The notes below the pieces were generated by a model that worked only from the letters and a program-made list of their open reading frames with translations, was not told the DNA's origin and ran no database searches. Below, one piece after another: positions 53,889 to 63,655 of a stretch of 64,000 bases of DNA (positions are counted from its first letter, which is position 1; each line of letters starts with the position of its first letter). The translations under genes were made by a program, and so were the position numbers. The DNA comes from Dactylis glomerata (lineage: Eukaryota; Streptophyta; Magnoliopsida; Poales; Poaceae): assembly GCA_007115705.1 (NCBI GenBank), contig QXEO01001579.1, positions 1 to 64,000 on the forward strand, written 5' to 3'.

Positions 53889-55541
53889 TGATTGCTGTTT
53901 CGCTGGTGTGTAGTTGACACCAAAAAACTTATTGGAAAACCCCAAGAGCAAGGTTATGATGAGCACAGCAGAAAGTTTCCCTCAGTTGTGAAACCAAGGT
54001 TTATCGAACCAGTGGGAGAAAGAACCAAACTTCCGAAGGTTGATGGCCTCTAGCTTCGCGACACTCCAGACAATGGCGCCAGAGAGCTTGTCGGCGTGTA
54101 GCTTTTCACCAGCAGCAATGTGGAACCTGCACACAATACAACCAAGTACTTTGTCCTAACTAATAGTGAGGTTGTCAATCTCACCGGTTTGCTGTGAACA
54201 AAGGATTAAGCGATCGAGTGGCAAAAGGTAATAGTTTGCAAGAATGTAAATAAAGCGAGTAAAAGTAAAACGGTAATAGCAATGTAAAGGAAATGGACCA
54301 GGGTCCACAGTTCACTAGTGGTGTCTCTCCATAAGATTAATAACAACATGCTGGGTAAACAAATTACAGTTGGGCAATTGATAGAATAAAGCTAACATAC
54401 GTATGTCATGAGGATCACTATGAGATTCACTCTGGGCATTACGATAAAATACATAGACCGTAATCCAACTGCATCTATGACTATTAATCCACTCTCGAGG
54501 TGTCATCTGAGCACCCGTTGAGTATTAAGTTGCGAACAACAGATAACTGCATTAAACAAAGTGCATAATGTAAACAATGCAAATGTCCTTGGAGACAAGA
54601 ATGTTGTTTTATCCCTAGTGGCAACAACACATCTACAACCTTAGAGGTTTTTGTCACTCCCCCAGATTACTAGAGGCATGAAACCCACTATCGAGCATAA
54701 ATACCCCCTCTTGGAGTCACTAGCATCTACTCGGCCAAGATATCTACTAGCAACAGAGAGCATGCAAGATCATAAACAACATAGAGATAACATAAAGATA
54801 ATAATTCAGCACATCAACTTGACATAGTATCGATATTCATCGGATCCCAACAAACACAACATGTAGAATTACACAAAGATGATCTTGATCATGGTAGGCA
54901 GCTCACAAGATCTAAACATGAAGCACATGGTGGAGAAGACAACCATCTAGCTATTGCTATGGACCGATAGTCCAAGGTAGACTACTCACACATCACTCCG
55001 GAGATGACCATGGTGATGAAGAAGGCCTCCGGAAGGGATTCCCCTCTCCGGTAGGGTGCCGGGAAGAGCTTCTGGACCCTCCCGATCTCGCGTCGATGAC
55101 GGCGGCGGCTTGCAGTATGTTTCGAGGAAAATGGATCGGGCCTTAGGGTTTTCCCGTCGAGGGGAATATATAGGCGGAAGGGCAGCGTCAGGAGGTGGAC
55201 CAGTGGGCCTCACCCCTGGTGGCGCGGCTAGGGCTTGGCCTGCGCCACATTAGGGTGTGGCCGGGTCCTGGCCCCCCTCTGTCTCATCTTCAGACTTTTG
55301 ATTCGTGTTTGGAAAAATAGGAGGTTCAGCTTTTGTTTCGTCCAATTCCGAGAATATTTACTGTGTAGCTTTTCTGAAACACAAAAATAGCAGAAAACAG
55401 AGAACTGGCACTGTGGCGTCTCGTTAGTAGGTTAGTTCTGGAAAATGCATAAAAACGCCATGAAGTGTAACAAAACTCAAAGCAATGGTGTATAAACAAG
55501 CATGGAGCATCAAGAATTATAGATACGTTTGAGACGTATCA
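53889..55541 (-). repeat. 5' LTR of the gag-less element
   Basis: TGATTGCTG...GACGTATCA, with the primer site CCCCGGCAACGACGCCA at 53866-53882 next to it. Diverged from its partner at 44239-45880 mainly in the outer U5 half. Confidence 0.8.
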
Positions 55542-56264
55542 CCGGCGGTGGTGATTCCCCTGTCCATGGAGCTCTAGAGGAGGGAGTCGATGGTGGATGG
55601 AGGTTCCCCTACAACAAGCCTTCCAAATAAGCATTTCTTGGCCTCAAATCGGTGGGTTGCCGCCGCTCTGTTCATCCCCTTCCTTAAGCTCCGAGGTGCA
55701 GAGAAGGTTGGGGTGGATATGGCAGCGGTTCGTGTTGGTGCTGAGGGCCTTGGAGGCCACGCTCGGCCTCCTTCGGCCGACCATGGTGGTGGGAGAAGAA
55801 GTTTTGTCGATCTGCCGCCTGCTCTATTTCCTATCGATGTTATGTCGCTGATCTCCCTCCTGCCGGCCAACCGTGGTTGCGGGAGGGAAGTGGTGGTGCC
55901 GGCGGGGTTTCGTTCTTCGGGGGTCTTTGGATGAGGCATAGTAGCACGACATCTCCCGGTCTTCTCCGCTGCGCTCCGACAAGCTTCCATGGGGGAAGAG
56001 GCTTGAGTTGCTGCTGGAGGTGGCGCCTTCTTCCAATAAGTGCCACCTACTTTTGTGTTTTTCTTGACACTCATGTTTCTCCTCTCGGTCGGGGCCGTGG
56101 AGGCGAGGAAGAGGAGGACATGTTCGGTGTTTCGGCAGCTCCGCAAGGTAGGCGTTAGGTGAGTGTTGATGCTGCTCTTGGGAGTGACTCCTTTGACAGC
56201 TCCCCTCCCCTCTAGTCTAAGAAGTTGTATTCTACCCGATCAGGACTTTGGGACCTAGCCACCT
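55542..56264. other. GC-rich region, no confident gene
   Basis: Several overlapping frames on both strands, none with a recognisable domain; the longest (55574-56146, minus) is arginine/proline/serine-rich and typical of a spurious frame in GC-rich DNA. Possibly the continuation of host sequence seen at 43860-44238. Confidence 0.35.
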
Positions 56265-56523
56265 ATAAAAGGGGCTGGGAGGAGTTGGTCGAGGAGATAT
56301 CAAAACAGAGCTTGTAACCCTAATTTTATCTCAATATACTTGTCAGATTGTCTTGTTTGTCTGATAAACCGTTGAGTTCATCCAGCGCACCTCTCTCTCC
56401 CCCGATCCTAAGTCCATAATCCATGGACATTGCCGATGCCAACCCTCGTCACCTACTTTCCGATGAAGGTTGGATAGGAGCGCCTTTACCACTTCTGGAC
56501 CACACATCCCCTGGTTTCCACGC
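56265..56523 (+). repeat. Possible LTR promoter/R-U5 fragment
   Basis: TATAAAAGGGGC at 56263-56274 is followed by an LTR-leader-like stretch, and ATTGGCATCATAG at 56524 resembles a mutated Copia primer site (ATTGGTATCAGAG). Only this half is visible and there is no adjoining gag. Confidence 0.3.
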
Positions 56524-57321
56524 AATTGGCATCATAGTTTGTTGGAGAAGTTGCAACTACCGTAGTAGCCGTTATTTATCACCGATAAAACTTGAGCTTT
56601 CGCCCCCATAGTTTCCAGGCATGCAGTCATTGCCACCAGAACCGCGACTTTGTCCTCCCCCTCGCATGTGGTAGTCAGAGCCACGACAACCCCTGCAATA
56701 TGTCATGGAGCTGGTCTAATGTATGAGAAAGTGAATTCCTAAAAATTCTGGCTTTTCAAGCATGTCTAAAAATGGAATCCTAAAACTGGACTGTCAAGTT
56801 TGAAACAACAAACGATTCCACGTCGTCGTTCTCCTCTTCATGATGGCGAAAACTCACTTCGATATTCTCACGGGTGCACTCGGCTGATCGCACTTCTACT
56901 TCACACCATTGATTTGAGAATCGCCTTAATGCATGTTTTGCTCGAATTGCTCGTTGTAGGTGTTGGGGTGGGGTGGACGCGCTCCTCTTCCCACATTACA
57001 CTACGGGAAACGTCGGTGCCGTCGGCATAGGCCACGGGCCAGGTAGCCCATGAAATTGGCCGTCGGCATAGAACTGCCATCGGCGTAAGATAGCTACGCC
57101 GACGGCCTTCTCTACACCGACGGCAATGCCCTCGGCATAGCTATTTTCCATTTTACCACATTAATATTAGAAAAATCATAACTAAATCATTTTAATTCAT
57201 AAAAATACAAATAATATATCAAAATTTGTAGAAAATAAGATTTATTCATCTAAACCTTCCAAAATTTAGAACTAATTAATTTAATTTGTTAGGATTTTCA
57301 GTTTAGGGATTTAGGGTTTTG

Positions 57322-58573
57322 ATTCAGCTGGAAGTCGGGAAAATTTGAACTAGAGCCGCATCATAGTTTGCCCATGATTTTTCTAAAAAATTATTTTCAG
57401 GTTCACAAGTAGAAGTTTTATCAGAGATCCATTAATAGTTCTATAAAATTTAAACCCTAGCTAAGAAGGTTTATGCCCGCTATTTTGTCCGCATTTTAAA
57501 TCGAGCCTAACAGATTCAAAAAAAATCAAAAAAATATAAAACCTTCGCATTGTGTCATGTTATGTGACCTAGTTATGAGGAAAAAAATTAAATTTGGACT
57601 ACTGCAAATATTGTAGAAACCCCTTCTCAGATATGACCTATCATGTATGAAGTTTCATGGCTTTCAAGCCAGATGAGCTAGGTCATGACCCAAATCATGG
57701 AATAGTTCATTCAAATGACCCCATATTGTGCACATGTGTGCATATTGGGATGGCAAACAAAGTTCATATTGGAAGTTTTCATTTTCTATGCATAAAAAAA
57801 TCAATTTCTATTTTCTAAGTGTCAAGATTGGGCTTTTTTTGTGAAGCAAGTACTGAAAATACATTACAAAATTATACCACCTTAATTTTCAACAATAGTA
57901 GGATACATTTTACGTATATATCACCATTTTTGTGTGTGTATGAAGCTTTGCATTAACCATTCACAAAAAAGACAAACTCTTGCCGATTCAGCAGGAAGCG
58001 AGGTAAATTTGAACTACAACTGTATCATAGTTTTCCCATAATTTTTTTCAAAAAATCATTTTCATGCTCACAAGTAGATTTTTTTTATCATAGATCCATA
58101 AATAGTTCTGCAAAATTCAACCCCTAGCTAAGAAGGTTCATGCCCGCCGTTTCGATCGCATTTTGAATCGAGCATAAGAAGTTCAAAAAAAATCAAAAAA
58201 ATGTAAGGCCTTCGCATTGTGTCATTTTATGTTATCTAGTTGTGAGGAAAAATAATAAACTTGGACTATTGCAAATATTGTAGAAACTCCTTCTCAGAAA
58301 TGACCTATCATGTACGAAGTTTCATGGCTTTCAAGCCACATGAGCTAGGTCATGACCCGAATCATAGAATAGTTTGTTCAAATGACCCCATATTGTGCAC
58401 ATATTTGTATATTGGGATGGCAAACAAATTTTATATTGGGAGTTTTCATTTTCTATGTATAAAAAATCAATTTCCATTTTCTAAGTGTCAAAATTGGGGT
58501 TTTTTGTGAAGGAAGTAGTGAGAATACATTACAAAACTAGACCACCATAATTTTAAACAATATTAGGACACAT

Positions 58574-58619
<46 letters not shown>

Positions 58620-58850
58620 CAATTATTTGTGTATGTGAAGCTTTGCATTAACCTTCCACAAAAAAGGCATACTCTTGCCAATTCAGCAGGAAGCAGGGTA
58701 AATTTGAACTACAGCTCCATCATAGCTTTCTCATGATTTTTTGAAAAATCACGTTTAGATACACAACATGTTATTTTATTAGAGATACACAAAGAGTTTT
58801 GCAAAATTCGATCCCTAGCTAAGATGATTCATGCCCGCCGTTTATCAACG
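57322..58850. repeat. Long tandem repeat inside the CACTA element
   Basis: Units start at ATTCAGCTGGAAG 57322, ATTCAGCAGGAAG 57986 and ATTCAGCAGGAAG 58681 (spacing 664 and 695); the third is cut after about 165 bases. Units share CCCTAGCTAAGA...GTTCATGCCCGCCG and a GCATTAACC-TTCACAAAAAAG boundary. Confidence 0.88.
58574..58616. repeat. AT dinucleotide microsatellite
   Basis: Uninterrupted (TA)n of about 20 units inside repeat unit 2 of the CACTA element; it is the main reason unit 2 is longer. Confidence 0.92.
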
Positions 58851-59398
58851 GGGTAAAGCGAGGGTTAACGGGGTAAAGCAAGGGTATGACATAAGAAAAC
58901 TATGTAGAACTTGTTTATCAAGTGGACTCGTTAGTATTTGACATAAGAAGACTATGAGTGAAGGTTTTTCCTTTTTTGATTTTTTTTGAATTGTTTATGA
59001 TTTTTTCAATGTAAATCTCATTAGTTTGAGATATCACTGATGATACATTAAATTCAAAAATGAGAATAAGAAATTCAAAAATTAAATAAAACATAGAAAC
59101 ATTACATATGGATGTCATATTTGGATTCCTCTCATTTTTCTTATTGATTTAGACATATAATTTGTCGAATTCCGATTTATAGATTTAAAGATATAAATTA
59201 TTCAATATATTTATTAATTATTAATTTTTATTTACTTATTATATAGTTTGGAATTCAATATATTTATTACTTATTTATTGTTGTTTACTTAATATTTAGT
59301 TTGGAAATTTAAACCAAAGACATGTGACATAGTGGTATAAGGGTTAATAGGATTGATATGGTAGTATTATCAACAAGGTATAATTTGCTTCGTGGACA

Positions 59399-59477
59399 CT
59401 CATCCGAATGGAACAAAGAAGTTAAGCGTGCTAGAGGTGGAGTAGTGTGAGGATGGGTGACCGATCAGGAAGTTTGA
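59399..59477 (+). other. 5S rRNA-derived segment in the CACTA element
   Basis: AAGAAGTTAAGCGTGCTAGA, then GGAGTAGTGTGAGGATGGGTGACC, then CAGGAAGTTTG follow the order and spacing of the second half of plant 5S rRNA, including the box A and box C regions of its internal promoter. The first third is missing or too diverged, so this is not a functional 5S gene. Confidence 0.75.
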
Positions 59478-60003
59478 CCAAGACTTAAATTTGACCAAAG
59501 ATTAAGTGTAATTAGTGTAAAAAATATTCTAATTGAGAGATTAGCGAGTCAAACAATTCAAAGATTCAAAAAAATTTGAAAAAAAAATTTCGAAAAAATT
59601 TGAACTTTTTTTGAAAAAATTATAAACTATGTCGACGGGGCTACGCCGAGGGCAAAGCCGTCGGCATAGACTACGCCGAGGGCAATAGCTACGCCGACGA
59701 TTAAATAGAGCTACGCCGGGGGCATCTACGCCGAGGGCAGCCCTCGGCGTAGACTACGCCAACGGCAATTAAGCCTACGCCGAGGGCTGTTGGCCATCGG
59801 CGTTTCATGTAGTGTTAACCTGCAAGCGTGTTCAAGGGATGCTATTTTCTACATATATAGTCAAACTTTGCAAAGTTCAGCTTTGACTAAAACTAGAATG
59901 CACTACATTTTGGCCCCAAAAAATGTGATACAATGACATACAATGGAATAATTTGAAGTTAGTGCCTATGATTACACTTACAAATTTTCAATCGGAAATC
60001 CAC

Positions 60004-60374
60004 TTTGGCTCATAGGAGCATATACACCCGCTGGTCTAAAATCATTTTTTAAAATATCTAAAAATTCTGAATTAAAATTCTTAGCGTGCATCTAGACATT
60101 TTATGTTCACTCACCAAGTTTTGTAAGAAAAAGATAATTTTTGTGACCTGTGTAAAAAAGACAAAATTTTATGCTATAAAAGTGCTATTTACGTAACTGT
60201 TTTTTGTCATTTTTACACAGACCACAAAAAATGTCCCTTCTCACTAAAACTTTGATGGATGGACATAGAATGTTCATATGCATATCTGGAATTTTTTGTC
60301 CAATTTTTTTGATTTTTTGAAAATGCATTTAAAGTGTATTTTCATAATAGATGCATTTGCTCCTATGAGCCAAA
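60004..60374. mobile_element. MITE with 16-bp perfect inverted repeats
   Basis: TTTGGCTCATAGGAGC at 60004 and GCTCCTATGAGCCAAA ending 60374. It is absent from the right copy of the local duplication, which supports its being an insertion. A target duplication is not clear (CAC occurs on both sides). Confidence 0.75.
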
Positions 60375-60558
60375 ACACCATGTCCACATTTACAGTGCCA
60401 TATATTTTGATAGTCTGGATTTATGTTGTGTTTCGAAGAGAGCCTTATATTTTACTTTTACTATATAATAGAATTTCCTTTCCCATAATATGATTTTTTT
60501 GGCAACTACCAATGTCCATAGGGCGCATTATGACTTAGCAAGGGTTAACACACAAACA

Positions 60559-60584
60559 CTAGTCGAATGCCATTGCATGGCATA
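60559..60584 (-). mobile_element. Helitron-like 3' terminus
   Basis: Minus strand hairpin ATGCCAT-GCA-ATGGCAT followed by TCGA, CTAG and T. The same terminus, more decayed, is at 63364 in the right copy of the duplication, so it predates that duplication. Confidence 0.4.
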
Positions 60585-61070
60585 TACGATAACACCATTT
60601 CGATATTATAAGATAGCAACATGGGAGAAAGTATAATTCCATGTCCTGCAAGATATAACAACACTTCTATTGTTCTGCATACCACAAACCAACATTTATA
60701 AGAGAGAACATTTTTTCAAAAAGGAATGCGGTAGGGTAAATCCTTATATCAATTTTTTGAATAATAAGAACCTAAATGTGCATCTCTCGGATGGTCGGGA
60801 AGCACATCCACTTACCTAACCAAGTAATTTAGATTTACGTTTTGTATAATAAAATAGAACTGCTACGACGGTTATGATCAAGAGTCTATGCCATGGTAGC
60901 ACCAGCGGCGCCGCTACCACCGGAAGGACCAGCTTCGTCGTCATTTATGCGGGGAGGAACTCACATATTACTAGCTGATTAACACAACCAAGTGACATGT
61001 TGTTGTCTTGTTGATGTTGATAACTATTTTTTTACAAGTGTGTAGTAACTCATAACTTACCTCGTGGTAA

Positions 61071-62616
61071 GAGCATCTCCACTCACGAGCCCGACGAGCC
61101 CCCCGACAGACGTTTTTTTAATCCGGACGGCGACAAACGGCCCAGTCGCGCCCCTGATTCCTCGTTTTCGCCCGGATTTGGGCCTTCATCCATCCGGCGA
61201 GCCCAGGCCATCCCCGGCCTTCCGGGGCGAGCTCGGGGACTTCGGACGAAAGAAATGCGCACGAAATAGCGATGAAACTTCCCGCGCGTCGTGTGGCCCC
61301 GACTTGTCGGCGAGAGAGGGCGGTCGTCGTCCTCATCGCGTCGTCTTCCGCGCATCGTCGTCTTTCCCGCGCATCGTCTTCTGCGCGCTGTAAAACCTGC
61401 CGCCGATGGACATCCAACCACGCGGCGAGGCGAGTTAATGCGCGGCCGCCTATATATCGCGGCCTACCGCGCGTCTGGCCGGCCACATTCACCCGCATCT
61501 CCCCAATCCACTCTCCACCTTCTCCAGGCGAGCGAGCAATGGCGGGCTACGGATCCGATGATGGCGCGGCCAACAACGGCTTCGGCCGGCGCTCCCTGCA
61601 CCAGTGGGAGGGCCGGCTGCTCTACGCGGCGGGCTACCCGGCGCCGCCCGACTTTTGCGCGCCCGGAGGATGGCGGCTGAGCGCGGGAGGCATCCCGATC
61701 CCGCAGCCGCAACAGGACGCCGCCCTCGACGCCGCCATCGACGAGATCCTCGAGGGCATGAGCGACGAACAACGCGCCGACCCTCGGTTCTACCCGGACA
61801 ACTACCCGGCATGGAACATATTCTTCCGGCGAAGGTACGACGGCCCTCCCCTTCCTCCTGCGCGAAACAACGCCATCGGCCGCCGCCGCTGGTGGAGCGC
61901 GCTCGGCCGCACCCTCGAGGCCGTTCTCGCGCACATCGAGCGCAGGAACTCGCCGGTCCTCAGGATGCCGCCGCCACAGCCACCGACGCTGTCGCGGCGC
62001 CGCGGGAGCTCATGGATACCACGACGGATGGCATCCCGATCCTCGTCCCCACCGACAACGCCATGCCGATGGACGCGGCGCTCGCCTGGTCCAGGCAGGA
62101 CGACCTGGCGCAGGCACGACGCGGAGCCGAAGCCACCGCTCTACCGGCCAGAGGTACGCCGGTCGTCAAGCTGGAAGACTCTAGCGACGACGACCTGTAC
62201 AGGCCGACGTCGCCGCGCTTCGGCGACGCTGGACTGGGGTCCAGCCGTTGTACCCCCGGCCAGAGCAGCCAGTCGTCGCCGCAGGACAACGCCGGCGACT
62301 CCAGCGACGATGACAGCGGCGACTACACACGTTTTTACCGCCATTTCGGCATGTAGAATGCGTGTTTTTAGTTTAGGTTAGACCGAATCCAAATATATTA
62401 CGAACTCGGCCTATATATGTAAAAAATCGCCCTATATATAAATATCTCTAAATTTTGCCGAACTTTGAACATTTTTCGTCTAGTTGTGTTTTATTTCAAA
62501 TATTCCCCTGGGCTCGCCGCTGGGAAGTTGGGCCTCCCCAGGCCGAAATTTTCATCCATCCGGCGCTAAATAGCGCCGGATTTCGGCCTGGGGACCCCAA
62601 ACGGCTAGAGATGCTC
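61071..62616. mobile_element. PIF/Harbinger-type element carrying a coding sequence
   Basis: Ends GAGCATCTCC and GAGATGCTC with a TAA target duplication (61068-61070, 62617-62619). Near the right end a long near-palindrome (GGCCTCCCCAGGCCGAAA ... TTTCGGCCTGGGGACC, 62532-62596) could form a hairpin. The middle is very GC-rich and contains the coding sequence 61539-62356. No DDE transposase or Myb-like partner is recognisable. Confidence 0.85.
61539..62356 (+). pseudogene. Conserved grass hypothetical protein in the Harbinger-type element
   Basis: ATG 61539 opens MAGYGSDDGAANNGFGRRSL, then HQWEGRLLYAAGYPAPPDF, WRLSAGG, a short Ala/Asp-rich helix, FYPDNYPAWNIFFRRRYDG, RRRWWSALGRTLEAVLAHIE and RRRGSSWIPRRMA. 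I recall a family of uncharacterised Triticeae proteins with this layout; function unknown. The natural C-terminus (VVKLEDSSDDDLYRPTSPRF ... DYTRFYRHFGM, stop 62354) is in another frame, so a frameshift lies around 62035-62070. The acidic Ser/Asp tail and repeated tryptophans are the notable features; there is no known catalytic motif. Confidence 0.65.
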
Positions 62617-62997
62617 TAACATATCAAAAAATCCATCCGGTGATAACTAAGTCAAAGTTCTGGAACGTATACCAATGTCAGAAGTAGAGGGTGTTGACTT
62701 GCAAGGCTAAACAATATCGCTTGCACTACAAAATTTGAACACTTTGTTTCGGCTTAGTTACACTTAACAACACATGTTTATTACATAAAATGAGCATGCA
62801 TATATATATTTCTCTTTGTCGAAATGTAGTAATTTAAATATAGTCAAAGTTAAAAATTGTTAAAATTGACATTGTGTGTAGAAAATATATCAACATCTAC
62901 AATATCAATTCAACTATTTAGAACTATCATGAAATATAGTTTGATGTTACATGTATTTTACATTGTGTATTTTGATATTATTTTCTAGATACTTGGT

Positions 62998-63655
62998 CAA
63001 ACTTTAGTTTATCTTTGAATAAAACTAACATGCAATACATTTTAGGAAAAATGGGAGTGTCTACAGCAGCAGTCAGCAGGCAATCAAATAATTTTAAGTT
63101 GGTGTTTCCTGCTTACAATTACACTTACGGATTCACAGTCCCATATATTTTGATAGTGTAAATTAATGTTTTGTTTCAAAGAGCACCCCCATATTTTGAT
63201 TTTACAATATATTAGACACACCTTCCGCAATATGATTTTTTTGCGAGGGCACAATATGATTTTTTTGGCGACTACCAATGTCCAAAACGTCGACTTCCGA
63301 AGATGTTGGAAGAAATATACAAGCGGTTGCATTATGACTTAGTGAGCTTTAACACATAGAACACTAGCCGATTGTATTGCATGGCATAAAATATATAGAA
63401 CAACTTCGATACTATTATAAGATAAGATAGCAACATGGAACAAAGTATAATTGCATGTCCTGCAAGATATAGCAACACTTTTGATTGTTCTACATGCCAC
63501 ACACCGACATATGTATAAGCGAGCACATCATGCCCGTAGACAAATAAAATATAACGATGATTATGATTATAGGAGTTCATGCCATGGCAGCACCAGCGGC
63601 GCCGCTACCACCGGAAGGTCCAGCTTCGTCGTCTTTCCTGCGGGGAGGAAGCAGG
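62998..63655. repeat. Right copy of the local duplication
   Basis: See 59873-60970. This copy lacks the MITE and includes the intact 3' end of the minus-strand gene. Confidence 0.8.

Larger units (their letters stand above)
44239..55541 (-). mobile_element. Older gag-less member of the gag-only family, split by a MULE
   Basis: LTRs at 44239-45880 and 53889-55541 enclose 45881-48424 plus 53715-53888, about 2.7 kb, which aligns with the non-coding 3' interior and the extreme 5' leader of the complete element 1052-9382. The whole gag frame is missing. The LTRs are clearly diverged (I judge about 10%). Between the two interior parts lies the Mutator-like element. A CCGGC string on both sides (44232-44236 and 55542-55546) might be the target duplication but would leave two extra bases at the left. 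Confidence 0.8.
56999..59814. mobile_element. Non-autonomous CACTA transposon (2.8 kb)
   Basis: Ends CACTACGGGAAACG and (reversed) CACTACATGAAACG, flanked by the 3-bp target duplication TTA (56996-56998, 59815-59817). Both subterminal regions are filled with CTACGCCGACGGC / GCCGTCGGCATAG motifs in both orientations (57015-57140 and 59632-59800), as in grass CACTA elements, where such motifs are transposase-binding sites. No transposase frame. Interior has two and a third copies of a roughly 680-bp unit and a 5S-like segment. Confidence 0.93.
59873..60970. repeat. Left copy of a local duplication
   Basis: Aligns with 62998-63655: shared stretches include CCATATATTTTGATAGT, ACTACCAATGTCCA, ATTATGACTTAG, CATGTCCTGCAAGATATA and AGCACCAGCGGCGCCGCTAC. 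It carries the last codons of the same gene that ends at 63577 but breaks off at about 60960 (GCGGGGAGGAAC). A MITE (60004-60374) makes it longer than the right copy. Confidence 0.8.

Noticed and set aside
44232..55546. CCGGC target duplication of the gag-less element
   Set aside because: It leaves two unexplained bases before the TG of the left LTR and the local sequence is CG-rich, so it may be chance; kept only as a possibility.
55574..56146. 190-codon minus-strand frame
   Set aside because: Composition is that of a spurious frame in GC-rich sequence and other frames overlap it; no recognisable motif.
59399..59477. Functional 5S rRNA gene
   Set aside because: Only the second half is recognisable, bases have diverged, and there is no terminator-type T-run at the expected place.
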